Shown: positions 41,327 through 47,797 of the stretch, piece by piece
Numbering within the stretch: position 1 is the first letter of the stretch
Layout of the letters: each line of letters starts with the position of its first letter
DNA from: Candidatus Peribacteraceae bacterium
GTDB lineage: Bacteria; Patescibacteriota; Gracilibacteria; Peribacterales; Peribacteraceae
Assembly: GCA_022843885.1 (NCBI GenBank)
Contig: JALHMU010000001.1
Location: 1-47,797, forward strand
Reading direction: 5' to 3'
DNA length: 47,797 nucleotides
Notes under the pieces: generated by a model
The model's database searches: none
Told to the model about the DNA's origin: nothing
What the model saw: the letters and a program-made list of their open reading frames with translations, nothing else
Translations under genes and position numbers: made by a program

Positions 41327-42403
41327 ATGAATCTTCAGGAACGCATCGCACAGGCCAACAGTCAGCTCGCAACGTATGCGATTCCGCATCTTGAGAGTCG
41401 TGATGCGCCGGATACACCGGATGAAACACGATTCCCCTTTCAGCGTGATCGTGATCGCATCATTCATACGACAGCATTTCGCCGCTTAAAACATAAGACA
41501 CAAGTGTTCGTCGCGCCATACGGTGATCATTTCCGCACACGCCTCACGCACACACTTGAAGTGGCGCAGATCAGTCGTGACATCGCACGCACGCTTGGAC
41601 TCAATGAAGATCTCGCCGAATGTATCGCATTGGCTCATGATCTTGGACACACACCATTCGGCCACGCCGGTGAAGAAGCGATGAACGAATGCATGCAGCA
41701 GTTTGGAAAAACATTTGAACACAATGAACAAAGTTATCGCATCGTGACATTGCTCGAAGAGCGAAAGCCCGGTGTCTTCGGATTGAATTTGAACCGTGAA
41801 GTGTTGGACGGACTCTTGAAACATTCCACGCCACATGATCATCCGACCAATCCTGATATCCCGCAGCTTGGTCACGCACCGTCACTGGAAGCGCAAGTTG
41901 TGAACCTCGCCGATGAGATTGCCTACACCGCTCACGATACCGAAGATGGGCTTCGGGCAGGGCTCTTCCCGGAATCGAGCTTACGCGAATTAAGCATTGT
42001 GAAACGTCTGAACGGTGCGTCATCTATCCGCAGCAATTTGATTCATGTACTCGTGCACGATTTGTATCGCACCTTCGATGAGAACATGAAAAAGTTTGGC
42101 ATCGTGACGTGGCAGCAGGTCTATACGACGGAGATGCCACTCGTTCTTTTCTCATCCGAGATTGCAGCCGACCTCAAACAAATCAGAACATTCCTCTGGG
42201 AGAAGATGTACATGACGGAACAAGTCATGACACAAGCCGAAGCAGGAAAAGCGCTCATCAAAAAACTCTTCAATGCATACATCGCTGCTCCTCCGGAAGA
42301 AGTGACGAAGCTGATGACACGATCCATCACGAAAGAAGACGCCGTGAAAGATTACATCGCGGGTATGACGGATACATTCGCGATCGAAGTCTCAAAACAT
42401 TAA
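41327..42403 (+). CDS. dgt: dGTP triphosphohydrolase-like HD-domain protein
   Basis: The 358-residue protein is a deoxyguanosinetriphosphate triphosphohydrolase-like enzyme that hydrolyses dNTPs to deoxynucleosides and triphosphate. The HD metal site is intact, with H75 in RLTHTLEV and H104-D105 in AHDLGHTPFGH, and the later DEIAYTAHDTEDG helix supplies the third aspartate. The N-terminal FQRDRDRIIH-x-x-AFRRL segment is typical. TAAGAT (41314-41319) lies 7 nt before the ATG. Its stop overlaps the convergent M23 gene stop by 4 nt. It could balance dNTP pools together with NrdR. Confidence 0.93.
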   Translation: MNLQERIAQANSQLATYAIPHLESRDAPDTPDETRFPFQRDRDRIIHTTAFRRLKHKTQVFVAPYGDHFRTRLTHTLEVAQISRDIARTLGLNEDLAECIALAHDLGHTPFGHAGEEAMNECMQQFGKTFEHNEQSYRIVTLLEERKPGVFGLNLNREVLDGLLKHSTPHDHPTNPDIPQLGHAPSLEAQVVNLADEIAYTAHDTEDGLRAGLFPESSLRELSIVKRLNGASSIRSNLIHVLVHDLYRTFDENMKKFGIVTWQQVYTTEMPLVLFSSEIAADLKQIRTFLWEKMYMTEQVMTQAEAGKALIKKLFNAYIAAPPEEVTKLMTRSITKEDAVKDYIAGMTDTFAIEVSKH

Positions 42404-43278
42404 TGCGTGTGTTGCTCACCGAACTTTGTGAGCCCTGGCCATGTTTCAAGATACTTGAGGGGATCCACGAGTTGGCCTTTGTAGCGTACGGCGAAGTGCA
42501 AGTGTGAGCCGGTCGTCATGAGACCTGCTCCCGGAGAGCCCGGACGTCCGCCGGAATAGGCCACAGGATCGCCGCGATCAACTTTGTCGCCCACTTTCGC
42601 GATGAAGCCACTTACGTGACCGTACACCGTCTCCAATCCGTTTCCGTGGTCGATGGTCACGTAGCTGTATCCAAGACCGTTATCTTTGACGACGCTGACC
42701 GTTCCCGCGGCAGGCGCCTTGATGACCGTGCCTTGTTCCACGGGAATGTCGACCGCATGGTGCGCGACACCGAAGCGTTTGATGTAGTCGGTATCTTCAA
42801 ATGTTGCAGAGATTCCAAGCGTTGGTTTTGCCGGCCACGACAATTTCATGCCGATATCTCCGGTTTGTCCGGTATACGCGATACCTTGTGATTCCCAGAT
42901 TTGCTCTAAGGATTTCTTGAGCAGTTCTTCCGACGCGCGTTTCTCTTTCAAGATCGCGAGCAATACTTTGCGGTTCTCAGACAGTGTTTCCTCGGCTTCT
43001 CCCCCGAATTGCTTCGCTTCTTCTTCAAGTTTCTGAATGTTGTATCGAAGAATTTCTTCACGACGTGACAGCACCGCTTGTTTGATCCGCTCACGATCCA
43101 TGTCTTGTTCGGCTTCGACATTTGCCTGTGTTTCGGTTTGACCACCGACAGCATCAACGGCATCCACGGTTGGTGTTTCCTTCTCCCATCCGGTCGCAAT
43201 GAAGACACCCATGATCAGGCCGATCACAAAGATCATGTACGCAGGGCGCGGAAACGGGATGCGGATTTCGATATGCAT
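42400..43278 (-). CDS. Membrane-anchored M23 peptidase with coiled coil
   Basis: A 292-residue protein with an N-terminal transmembrane helix (about 13-30), a charged coiled coil (about 55-135) and an M23 domain (about 165-285). The zinc motifs HHAVD and HLHF are intact. The layout resembles EnvC/NlpD-like or division-associated hydrolases, but here the domain looks active. TATACT (complement of 43287-43292) and GAGGAG precede the start, so it could use either a short leader or a Shine-Dalgarno. It is convergent with dgt. Confidence 0.9.
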   Translation of the reverse strand: MHIEIRIPFPRPAYMIFVIGLIMGVFIATGWEKETPTVDAVDAVGGQTETQANVEAEQDMDRERIKQAVLSRREEILRYNIQKLEEEAKQFGGEAEETLSENRKVLLAILKEKRASEELLKKSLEQIWESQGIAYTGQTGDIGMKLSWPAKPTLGISATFEDTDYIKRFGVAHHAVDIPVEQGTVIKAPAAGTVSVVKDNGLGYSYVTIDHGNGLETVYGHVSGFIAKVGDKVDRGDPVAYSGGRPGSPGAGLMTTGSHLHFAVRYKGQLVDPLKYLETWPGLTKFGEQHTH

Positions 43279-43347
43279 TTCTCCTCAGTATAGCGTTTTT
43301 TCGGCTTTTTTTCGAGCATTTGGCATGCAGAAGGGCTGGGATGGATA

Positions 43348-43375
43348 TTGTAAAAAACTATAAATATGTTATAAT
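43348..43375 (+). promoter_or_regulatory. Sigma-70-type promoter for the membrane protein at 43401
   Basis: TTGTAA (43348-43353) and TATAAT (43370-43375) are separated by 16 bp. The leader to the ATG is about 20 nt, A/C-rich, without Shine-Dalgarno, and contains AACACCCA. Confidence 0.65.
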
Positions 43376-43400
43376 AATATAAACACCCACCAACACACCT

Positions 43401-43763
43401 ATGCAAGCCCTCCGATTCTTCGCTCTCACCTTCATGATCGTCGGTTCAGCGTTGTTTCTTTCATCCGGTGCCCAGGGCATCCAAGCCAAGATGGAAGACG
43501 AAGTCGTCATGCTCGTAAACGTGTATGCACCAAAGGACGGAACAGATACGTATACAGTCGAAACTCTCCCGGTCCACGGTGCTGCGTATGTTCCTGCGGC
43601 TAGTCGCTCTATGGAAAAGATCTCTCTCGCTATTCTCTTTATCGTCATTGGATACGCATTACATGTCATCGGTGAGCGCACCCCACTCCTTGCGATTCAT
43701 TGGAAGAAATATCTTCAAGTTCGTGTGAAGCGCGTGAAGGCAAAGAAGCCTCGCCGCAGATAG
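43401..43763 (+). CDS. Hypothetical two-helix membrane protein
   Basis: A 120-residue protein with an N-terminal hydrophobic helix (about 4-24), an external section of about 45 residues (25-70), a second helix (about 72-90) and a strongly basic C-terminal tail (VKRVKAKKPRRR). The tail is probably cytoplasmic and could bind nucleic acid or acidic lipid (inference). No family is recognised. It has a canonical promoter. Confidence 0.7.
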   Translation: MQALRFFALTFMIVGSALFLSSGAQGIQAKMEDEVVMLVNVYAPKDGTDTYTVETLPVHGAAYVPAASRSMEKISLAILFIVIGYALHVIGERTPLLAIHWKKYLQVRVKRVKAKKPRRR

Positions 43764-43812
43764 GAAAATAACATTGCACTGCAGGTTTGAGGGGGATAGA
43801 TTATCGCTCCTT

Positions 43813-43977
43813 ATGGTTATTCTTTTGCCACGAATCGACGATCTCACGGGCAGTCCCGTTCTTGTAAATGTGCAGGACAAGATTGATATGGAGAGTACTT
43901 TACCGATGCCGGAAATTGTAGAAACGATTGATGACACGAACGATGCAATCGATACTCTTTTCTCCGATGAACTCTAG
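43813..43977 (+). CDS. Small acidic hypothetical protein
   Basis: A 54-residue acidic protein; no family is recognised. TAGATT lies roughly 10-15 nt before the chosen ATG, and an alternative in-frame ATG at 43774 exists. It overlaps the next gene start by 11 nt, so the two are probably coupled. An antitoxin-like or adaptor role for the following protein is possible only as speculation. Confidence 0.5.
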   Translation: MVILLPRIDDLTGSPVLVNVQDKIDMESTLPMPEIVETIDDTNDAIDTLFSDEL

Positions 43978-44539
43978 GAATATTCATCTATCGGTTGCAT
44001 CGGAGATTGAGGCTCCTCACAAGCCGACAGTTCTTGATCATGAACGCGCACGCATCCTCAATCTCTTGTCAGAGGCAAAACTTTTGATGCCGACAGCAGA
44101 AGATATTGCTCGTTTTGGAAAAATTTATGACCGAAATGAACGCGACGGTAAGTATCGCCGTCGTAGCGTCAGAGAAATGAACGAGATGTATGACGGATAT
44201 CGCGTTCTCAAAAGCACAGAAGGAGAGCCGCTCGGAGGTATTTCCATGGCAAGGCAGGATGAAGATACGGAATTCGGAACGATCTGGGCGACAATCGAAA
44301 AGGCCGGCATTGCTGCCAAGCTCGTTGAGACGGCAGTTCCTCATGTGAATGGCCGAATCATTGGTCTGACGCGTGAGTCCCGTTCCGCATTCTTGAAATC
44401 AGGTTTTATCTCTCGTGGATACGTTTCTGAAAATAGTGAGATGCCTGACATGCCAGAATTTATTCGATCGTATGATCTTTCCAAGCGCAAACTTGATCCT
44501 GAAATCTTTGTGTTGGATCGAACTACTGAAACGCAATAA
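43967..44539 (+). CDS. Possible GNAT-like N-acetyltransferase
   Basis: A 190-residue soluble protein. The segment GGISMARQDEDTEFGTIWA followed by GIAAKLVETA and ITLTRES-like strand with SAFLKSGFI resembles the central strand, acceptor helix and late aromatic strand of the GNAT acetyltransferase fold, but no clear acetyl-CoA pyrophosphate loop (Q/R-x-x-G-x-G/A) is seen. The call is a fold guess. It overlaps the preceding small acidic gene, and its end overlaps the convergent transporter gene by 17 nt. Confidence 0.45.
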   Translation: MNSRNIHLSVASEIEAPHKPTVLDHERARILNLLSEAKLLMPTAEDIARFGKIYDRNERDGKYRRRSVREMNEMYDGYRVLKSTEGEPLGGISMARQDEDTEFGTIWATIEKAGIAAKLVETAVPHVNGRIIGLTRESRSAFLKSGFISRGYVSENSEMPDMPEFIRSYDLSKRKLDPEIFVLDRTTETQ

Positions 44540-45359
44540 CAACGATACCGAGGATCACAAGCGTGACGGCCATCATGAGACGCGGTAAGGATTGATCACG
44601 TTCTTTAAAGATGTAATAGCCGCCGAGTGCAGCAAAAAGAATCGAGAGGCGTTTCACCGCGAGAACGTACGGCGCGGGTGCGAGGGCAACGGCTGCGATC
44701 GTAAAGACATCTTGGAACCACACAGTCAGTGCGAAGAGTGTCATGAACCCGACACGTCGCCAGCTCCATTTTGTCGTGAACCATTTCTTTCCGGCAACAA
44801 CAGCGTTGAAGAAAAATCCGCCAGACAAGAACGCGCTGCTCATCGGGATGACATGCGGGAAAAATTTGTAGACCTCACGTGCCATCACAGTATTGATGCC
44901 GAAGATCAGCACACCAAAGAGAATGATCCACGGATACGGCGTCTTCCAGACATACCATCGGCCTTTGTACAGGAGCAGAAGCCCGAGCGTCGTAAGCACG
45001 ATGCCAAGAATGCCGAGCAGCGGAAATGTCTCGTGAAAAAGGACGACGGAGAAGAACAGCGCTGCGATGGATGTGAGTCCCGTGAGCGGTTTAATAATAC
45101 TGACTTCCACGCGTTGCGATGCGTACGTAAAACCAAGCAGAATGATGGGGCCGATGAACGTATTAAATCCCAGATAAAAAATCCACAGCGGCTCATGCCA
45201 TGGAAAATCCACGACCCATGCCGAGTGAATGAGGACGATCGGACCGATCGCAAATTGTGCAGACGTAACGACTGCGACGGGGATACCTTTACTTGCTCTG
45301 GCAAACAGCCACGTCGCGGCATAGAGAACGGCCGATGCAAGCGCGAGGAGGATCCACAT
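44523..45359 (-). CDS. DMT-superfamily (EamA-like) transporter
   Basis: A 278-residue integral membrane protein with about ten transmembrane helices in two EamA-type halves. The substrate is unknown; EamA members export or import small metabolites or sugars. The ATG at 45359 is chosen because the open frame further upstream is simply the tRNA-Trp gene read through. The gene is 20 nt downstream of that tRNA on the same strand. Its end overlaps the possible acetyltransferase gene tail to tail. Confidence 0.88.
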   Translation of the reverse strand: MWILLALASAVLYAATWLFARASKGIPVAVVTSAQFAIGPIVLIHSAWVVDFPWHEPLWIFYLGFNTFIGPIILLGFTYASQRVEVSIIKPLTGLTSIAALFFSVVLFHETFPLLGILGIVLTTLGLLLLYKGRWYVWKTPYPWIILFGVLIFGINTVMAREVYKFFPHVIPMSSAFLSGGFFFNAVVAGKKWFTTKWSWRRVGFMTLFALTVWFQDVFTIAAVALAPAPYVLAVKRLSILFAALGGYYIFKERDQSLPRLMMAVTLVILGIVVIAFQ

Positions 45360-45379
45360 TGAAGATACTTCGAAAGAAG

Positions 45380-45455
45380 TGGCAGGCGCGGTAGGGATCG
45401 AACCTACGACCCTCGGTTTTGGAGACCGATGCTCTACCAACTGAGCTACGCGCCT
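45380..45455 (-). tRNA. tRNA-Trp (anticodon CCA)
   Basis: A cloverleaf with acceptor AGGCGCG/CGCGCCT, D-stem GCTC/GAGC, anticodon stem TCGGT/ACCGA with loop CTCCAAA, and T-stem GTAGG/CCTAC with loop TTCGATC. Discriminator G, typical of tRNA-Trp, and encoded CCA follow. TATACT (complement of 45467-45472) is a likely -10 box about 11 nt upstream. A standard tRNA-Trp with UGA stop codons supports genetic code 11. Confidence 0.96.
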
Positions 45456-45496
45456 AGGTCCTCTTCAGTATAGAGGAAAAAGGGCGTTTCTTCTCC

Positions 45497-47797
45497 CTAT
45501 TTCTTTTTACCACCTCCGCGGTTCCCCCACTTTCGTGGCGGTGCATCGCGCTTCTTTTGCAAATGTTCGACAGCCTGTTCATGCGTGATCGTTTCAGGAT
45601 CGAGTTTCTTTCCAAGCGAGGCATTCGTTTTCCCATCCGTAATATACGGTCCGAAGCGGCCGTCCTTCAGCAAGATCGGATTTCCTGAGACTGGATCCAC
45701 GCCAAGTTCTTTCAGCGGTCCTGCGGCCTTCCGTTCCTTCGTCTTCGTGAGGAGATCTTTCGCAATCTCTTCCGTCACCGTAAACGGATGCATGCCTTTA
45801 TCCAATGATGCAGATACTGTTCCAGCTTTGAGGTATGGACCGAAACGTCCGAGGTGCAATTCAATCGGTTCGCCATTCAAATCTCCAAGTCGCTTCGGGA
45901 AGGACAAGAGATGCTGAGCATCTTCAAACGTGACGGTATCGATGCTCATCTCAGGCATGAGCGATGCAGCTTTCGGTTTGTCTTTCTTTGGTGCTGGCGG
46001 ATCGCCTTTCTTGCGGCGTGTCTTTGGCTTCTCTTCTTTCTCCCATGCGCCAAGCTGTACGTACGGACCGAATCGTCCAAGACGTGCGATGACCATCAAG
46101 CCTGTGGCTGGATCGATACCAAGTTCGCGAACTTTCACTGCATCTTCTTTCTTGATTTCTTTCGTCTTCAATTCCACGAGTGCCTTGAATGGTTCGTAGA
46201 AATTTCGAAGGAACGGCACGAGCTCTTCCTTCGCTTCCGCAATGTGGTCGAGCTTCTCTTCCATGTGCGCGGTGAATTGCAAATCAACGATGTCGGAGAA
46301 ATGTTCTGCGAGCAGATCCGTCACCGCAAATGCGACGTCAGCTGGAGCAAGCTGCTTCCCTTCTTTCTTGATGTACCCACGTTGCTGGATCGTCGAGATC
46401 GTCGGTGCGTACGTACTTGGACGACCGATGCCTTCTTCTTCGAGTTTCTTCACGAGCGATGCTTCCGTGTAGCGTGCAGGTGGCTTCGTGAAATGTTGTT
46501 CTGGAAGAAGTTCTTTCAAGTTCAAGTTCTCGCCTTCATCAAGTGGTGGCAAGAATTTTTCTCCATCACCGGCTTCGTGTTCCTGTGGTGTGTCTTCATC
46601 GCGATCTTCCAAGTACACGCGCAAGAATCCGTCAAACAAAATCGTCTGACCAGTGGCACGGAAGGTGTAATCCTTCTTTCCTTTTGCAAGGATGTCAGCA
46701 CCGACACGCTTGAGTTCTGCGCCTGCCATCTGTGTTGCAATCGTGCGGTTCCAGATGAGCGTGTAGAGCTTGAGCTGTTGTGTATCGAGCTGCGATGCGA
46801 GTGATTCCGGTGAACGATTCATCTCCGTCGGACGGATTGCTTCGTGTGCTTCCTGTGCGCCCTTGGACTTCGACTTATATTTTCGTGGTTCGGATAACAC
46901 ATATTCGCGACCGTACGTTTTTTCGATCATCTCTTTCGAATCATCCAATGCTTTCTGGCTCAAGTTCACGGAATCGGTACGCATGTACGTGATCAAACCT
47001 GTGTGACCCTGACCTTTGCCAAGGTTCACTCCTTCATAGAGCTGCTGTGCGACAACCATCGTTTGCTTCACGGAGAAACCAAGCTTGCGCGATGCTTCCT
47101 GTTGCAACGTTGATGTCGTGAATGGCGGAGCCGGCGTTTTCTTCAGCTCTTTCGTTTCGATATTTGCAACAGTGAACGTCGCACCATCTAAGTCAGCGAC
47201 TGTTTCATCGGACTCTTGTTGATTCACTGGCACGAACTTCACACCTTCTTTCTCTTTCAAGTCAGCAGTGAAGGCTTGCTCTTTTCCTGTTTCCAGATTT
47301 GCAGCGATTGTCCAATACTCTTCAGCTTTAAATGCTTGGATTTCACGTTCACGATCCACGATCAATTTCACAGACACGGACTGCACACGACCGGCGGACA
47401 ATCCGCGATACACCTTCTTCCATAAGAAAGGAGAGAGTGTATATCCCACGAGGCGATCCAGAATGCGTCGTCCCTGCTGCGCATTTACCAAATTCATATC
47501 GAGTGTCCTTGGATGTTCGATCGCCGCTTTAATCGCGCTTTCTGTGATTTCATGAAAGGCGATACGTTTGATCGTATCCACTTTTTTCAAACCAAGTGCC
47601 TGTGTGAGGTGCCACCCAATGGCTTCTCCTTCGCGATCTTCGTCGGTTGCGATCCACACGTCGTCAGCTTCTTTCATCGCTGCTTTCAAATGTTTGATGA
47701 CAGTTTGCTTCTCCTTTGGAATGACGTACGTCGGTTCGTATTCGTTCTCCGTATCGACTGCGAGCGTGTTCGTCGGAAGATCACGGACGTGTCCCAT
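45497..47797 (-). CDS. topA: DNA topoisomerase I (5' end cut by window edge)
   Basis: Type IA topoisomerase that relaxes negative supercoils. The visible 766 residues begin at the GHVRDLP segment of the TOPRIM domain, so about 30-40 N-terminal residues lie beyond the window. The TOPRIM acidic site is seen as DEDREGEAIGWHL and the catalytic tyrosine in ITYMRTDS. The C-terminus has three repeats of the LGRFGPY or DGRFGPY kind, without the four-cysteine zinc motifs of E. coli TopA, and ends in a Gly/Lys-rich basic tail. It lies 41 nt upstream of tRNA-Trp on the same strand. Confidence 0.96.
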   Translation of the reverse strand: MGHVRDLPTNTLAVDTENEYEPTYVIPKEKQTVIKHLKAAMKEADDVWIATDEDREGEAIGWHLTQALGLKKVDTIKRIAFHEITESAIKAAIEHPRTLDMNLVNAQQGRRILDRLVGYTLSPFLWKKVYRGLSAGRVQSVSVKLIVDREREIQAFKAEEYWTIAANLETGKEQAFTADLKEKEGVKFVPVNQQESDETVADLDGATFTVANIETKELKKTPAPPFTTSTLQQEASRKLGFSVKQTMVVAQQLYEGVNLGKGQGHTGLITYMRTDSVNLSQKALDDSKEMIEKTYGREYVLSEPRKYKSKSKGAQEAHEAIRPTEMNRSPESLASQLDTQQLKLYTLIWNRTIATQMAGAELKRVGADILAKGKKDYTFRATGQTILFDGFLRVYLEDRDEDTPQEHEAGDGEKFLPPLDEGENLNLKELLPEQHFTKPPARYTEASLVKKLEEEGIGRPSTYAPTISTIQQRGYIKKEGKQLAPADVAFAVTDLLAEHFSDIVDLQFTAHMEEKLDHIAEAKEELVPFLRNFYEPFKALVELKTKEIKKEDAVKVRELGIDPATGLMVIARLGRFGPYVQLGAWEKEEKPKTRRKKGDPPAPKKDKPKAASLMPEMSIDTVTFEDAQHLLSFPKRLGDLNGEPIELHLGRFGPYLKAGTVSASLDKGMHPFTVTEEIAKDLLTKTKERKAAGPLKELGVDPVSGNPILLKDGRFGPYITDGKTNASLGKKLDPETITHEQAVEHLQKKRDAPPRKWGNRGGGKKK

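Noticed and set aside
45360..45440. N-terminal extension of the DMT transporter with 27 extra residues
   Set aside because: The extension is a translation of the tRNA-Trp gene; the hydrophobic protein starts at the ATG at 45359.
1..47797. Recoded UGA (glycine) genetic code as in Gracilibacteria
   Set aside because: Many genes end in TGA with overlaps to the next ATG, and homologous proteins end at the expected lengths.
1..47797. Prophage, IS elements, integrons or CRISPR arrays
   Set aside because: No transposase, integrase, Cas-like protein, long direct repeats or regularly spaced repeats were seen.

Overview
This window looks like a chromosomal segment of a Patescibacteria/CPR-type bacterium, most plausibly of the Peregrinibacteria/Peribacteria branch. 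The assignment rests on style, not on a marker gene: very tight packing, ATGA-type overlaps, many small membrane and hypothetical proteins, an S-layer-homology protein with a long poly-serine linker, and housekeeping genes mixed with large exported proteins of no recognisable family. UGA is used as a stop codon throughout and a tRNA-Trp(CCA) is present, so the UGA-recoded Gracilibacteria code does not apply. No phage, insertion sequence, integrase or CRISPR array was seen; this is core chromosome with a few accessory patches.

Layout. 36-3517: YraN nuclease, ComM-type ATPase, guanine deaminase and PyrF. 3514-6555: an SLH surface protein, small membrane proteins and tRNA-Arg. 6598-14795: an envelope block with a degenerate MBL-fold protein, murA and lspA on the minus strand, then ftsW-murG-cyclophilin-gltX-membrane protein-murB on the plus strand. 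15078-15941: a tandem-OB-fold SSB. 16099-23669: five consecutive, translationally coupled genes for exported, mostly cysteine-rich proteins of unknown function. 23765-24372: two AT-rich orphan genes. 24488-29684: dnaE, an AbrB-like small regulator, tsaC/sua5, a small protein and nrdR. 29688-33284: two orphan genes, aspS, a coiled-coil protein and tRNA-Leu. 33333-38838 (minus): a large repeat protein and its partner, LysM/M23 hydrolase, D,D-carboxypeptidase and an FtsQ-like protein. 38887-40634: glycosyltransferase and PgeF. 40695-40990: an apparently untranslated, heavily structured RNA with its own terminator. 41023-47797: dGTPase, a second M23 hydrolase, small proteins, a DMT-type transporter, tRNA-Trp and topA (cut by the window end).

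How it fits together. Most recognisable genes serve peptidoglycan synthesis and division (murA, murB, murG, ftsW, ftsQ-like, D,D-carboxypeptidase, two M23 hydrolases, pgeF), DNA replication and maintenance (dnaE, ssb, topA, comM, yraN, dgt, nrdR) and translation (gltX, aspS, tsaC, three tRNAs, all with encoded CCA). Three genome-scale patterns stand out. First, a -10-like TAnnnT hexamer lies about 6-12 nt upstream of very many start codons, usually without a Shine-Dalgarno sequence, which suggests widespread leaderless transcription. Second, a 16-bp inverted repeat of the form GTGYAC-N4-GTRCAC is shared by the yraN/comM intergenic region and the ssb upstream region. Third, the five-gene exported operon and the structured RNA are the best candidates for undescribed biology.
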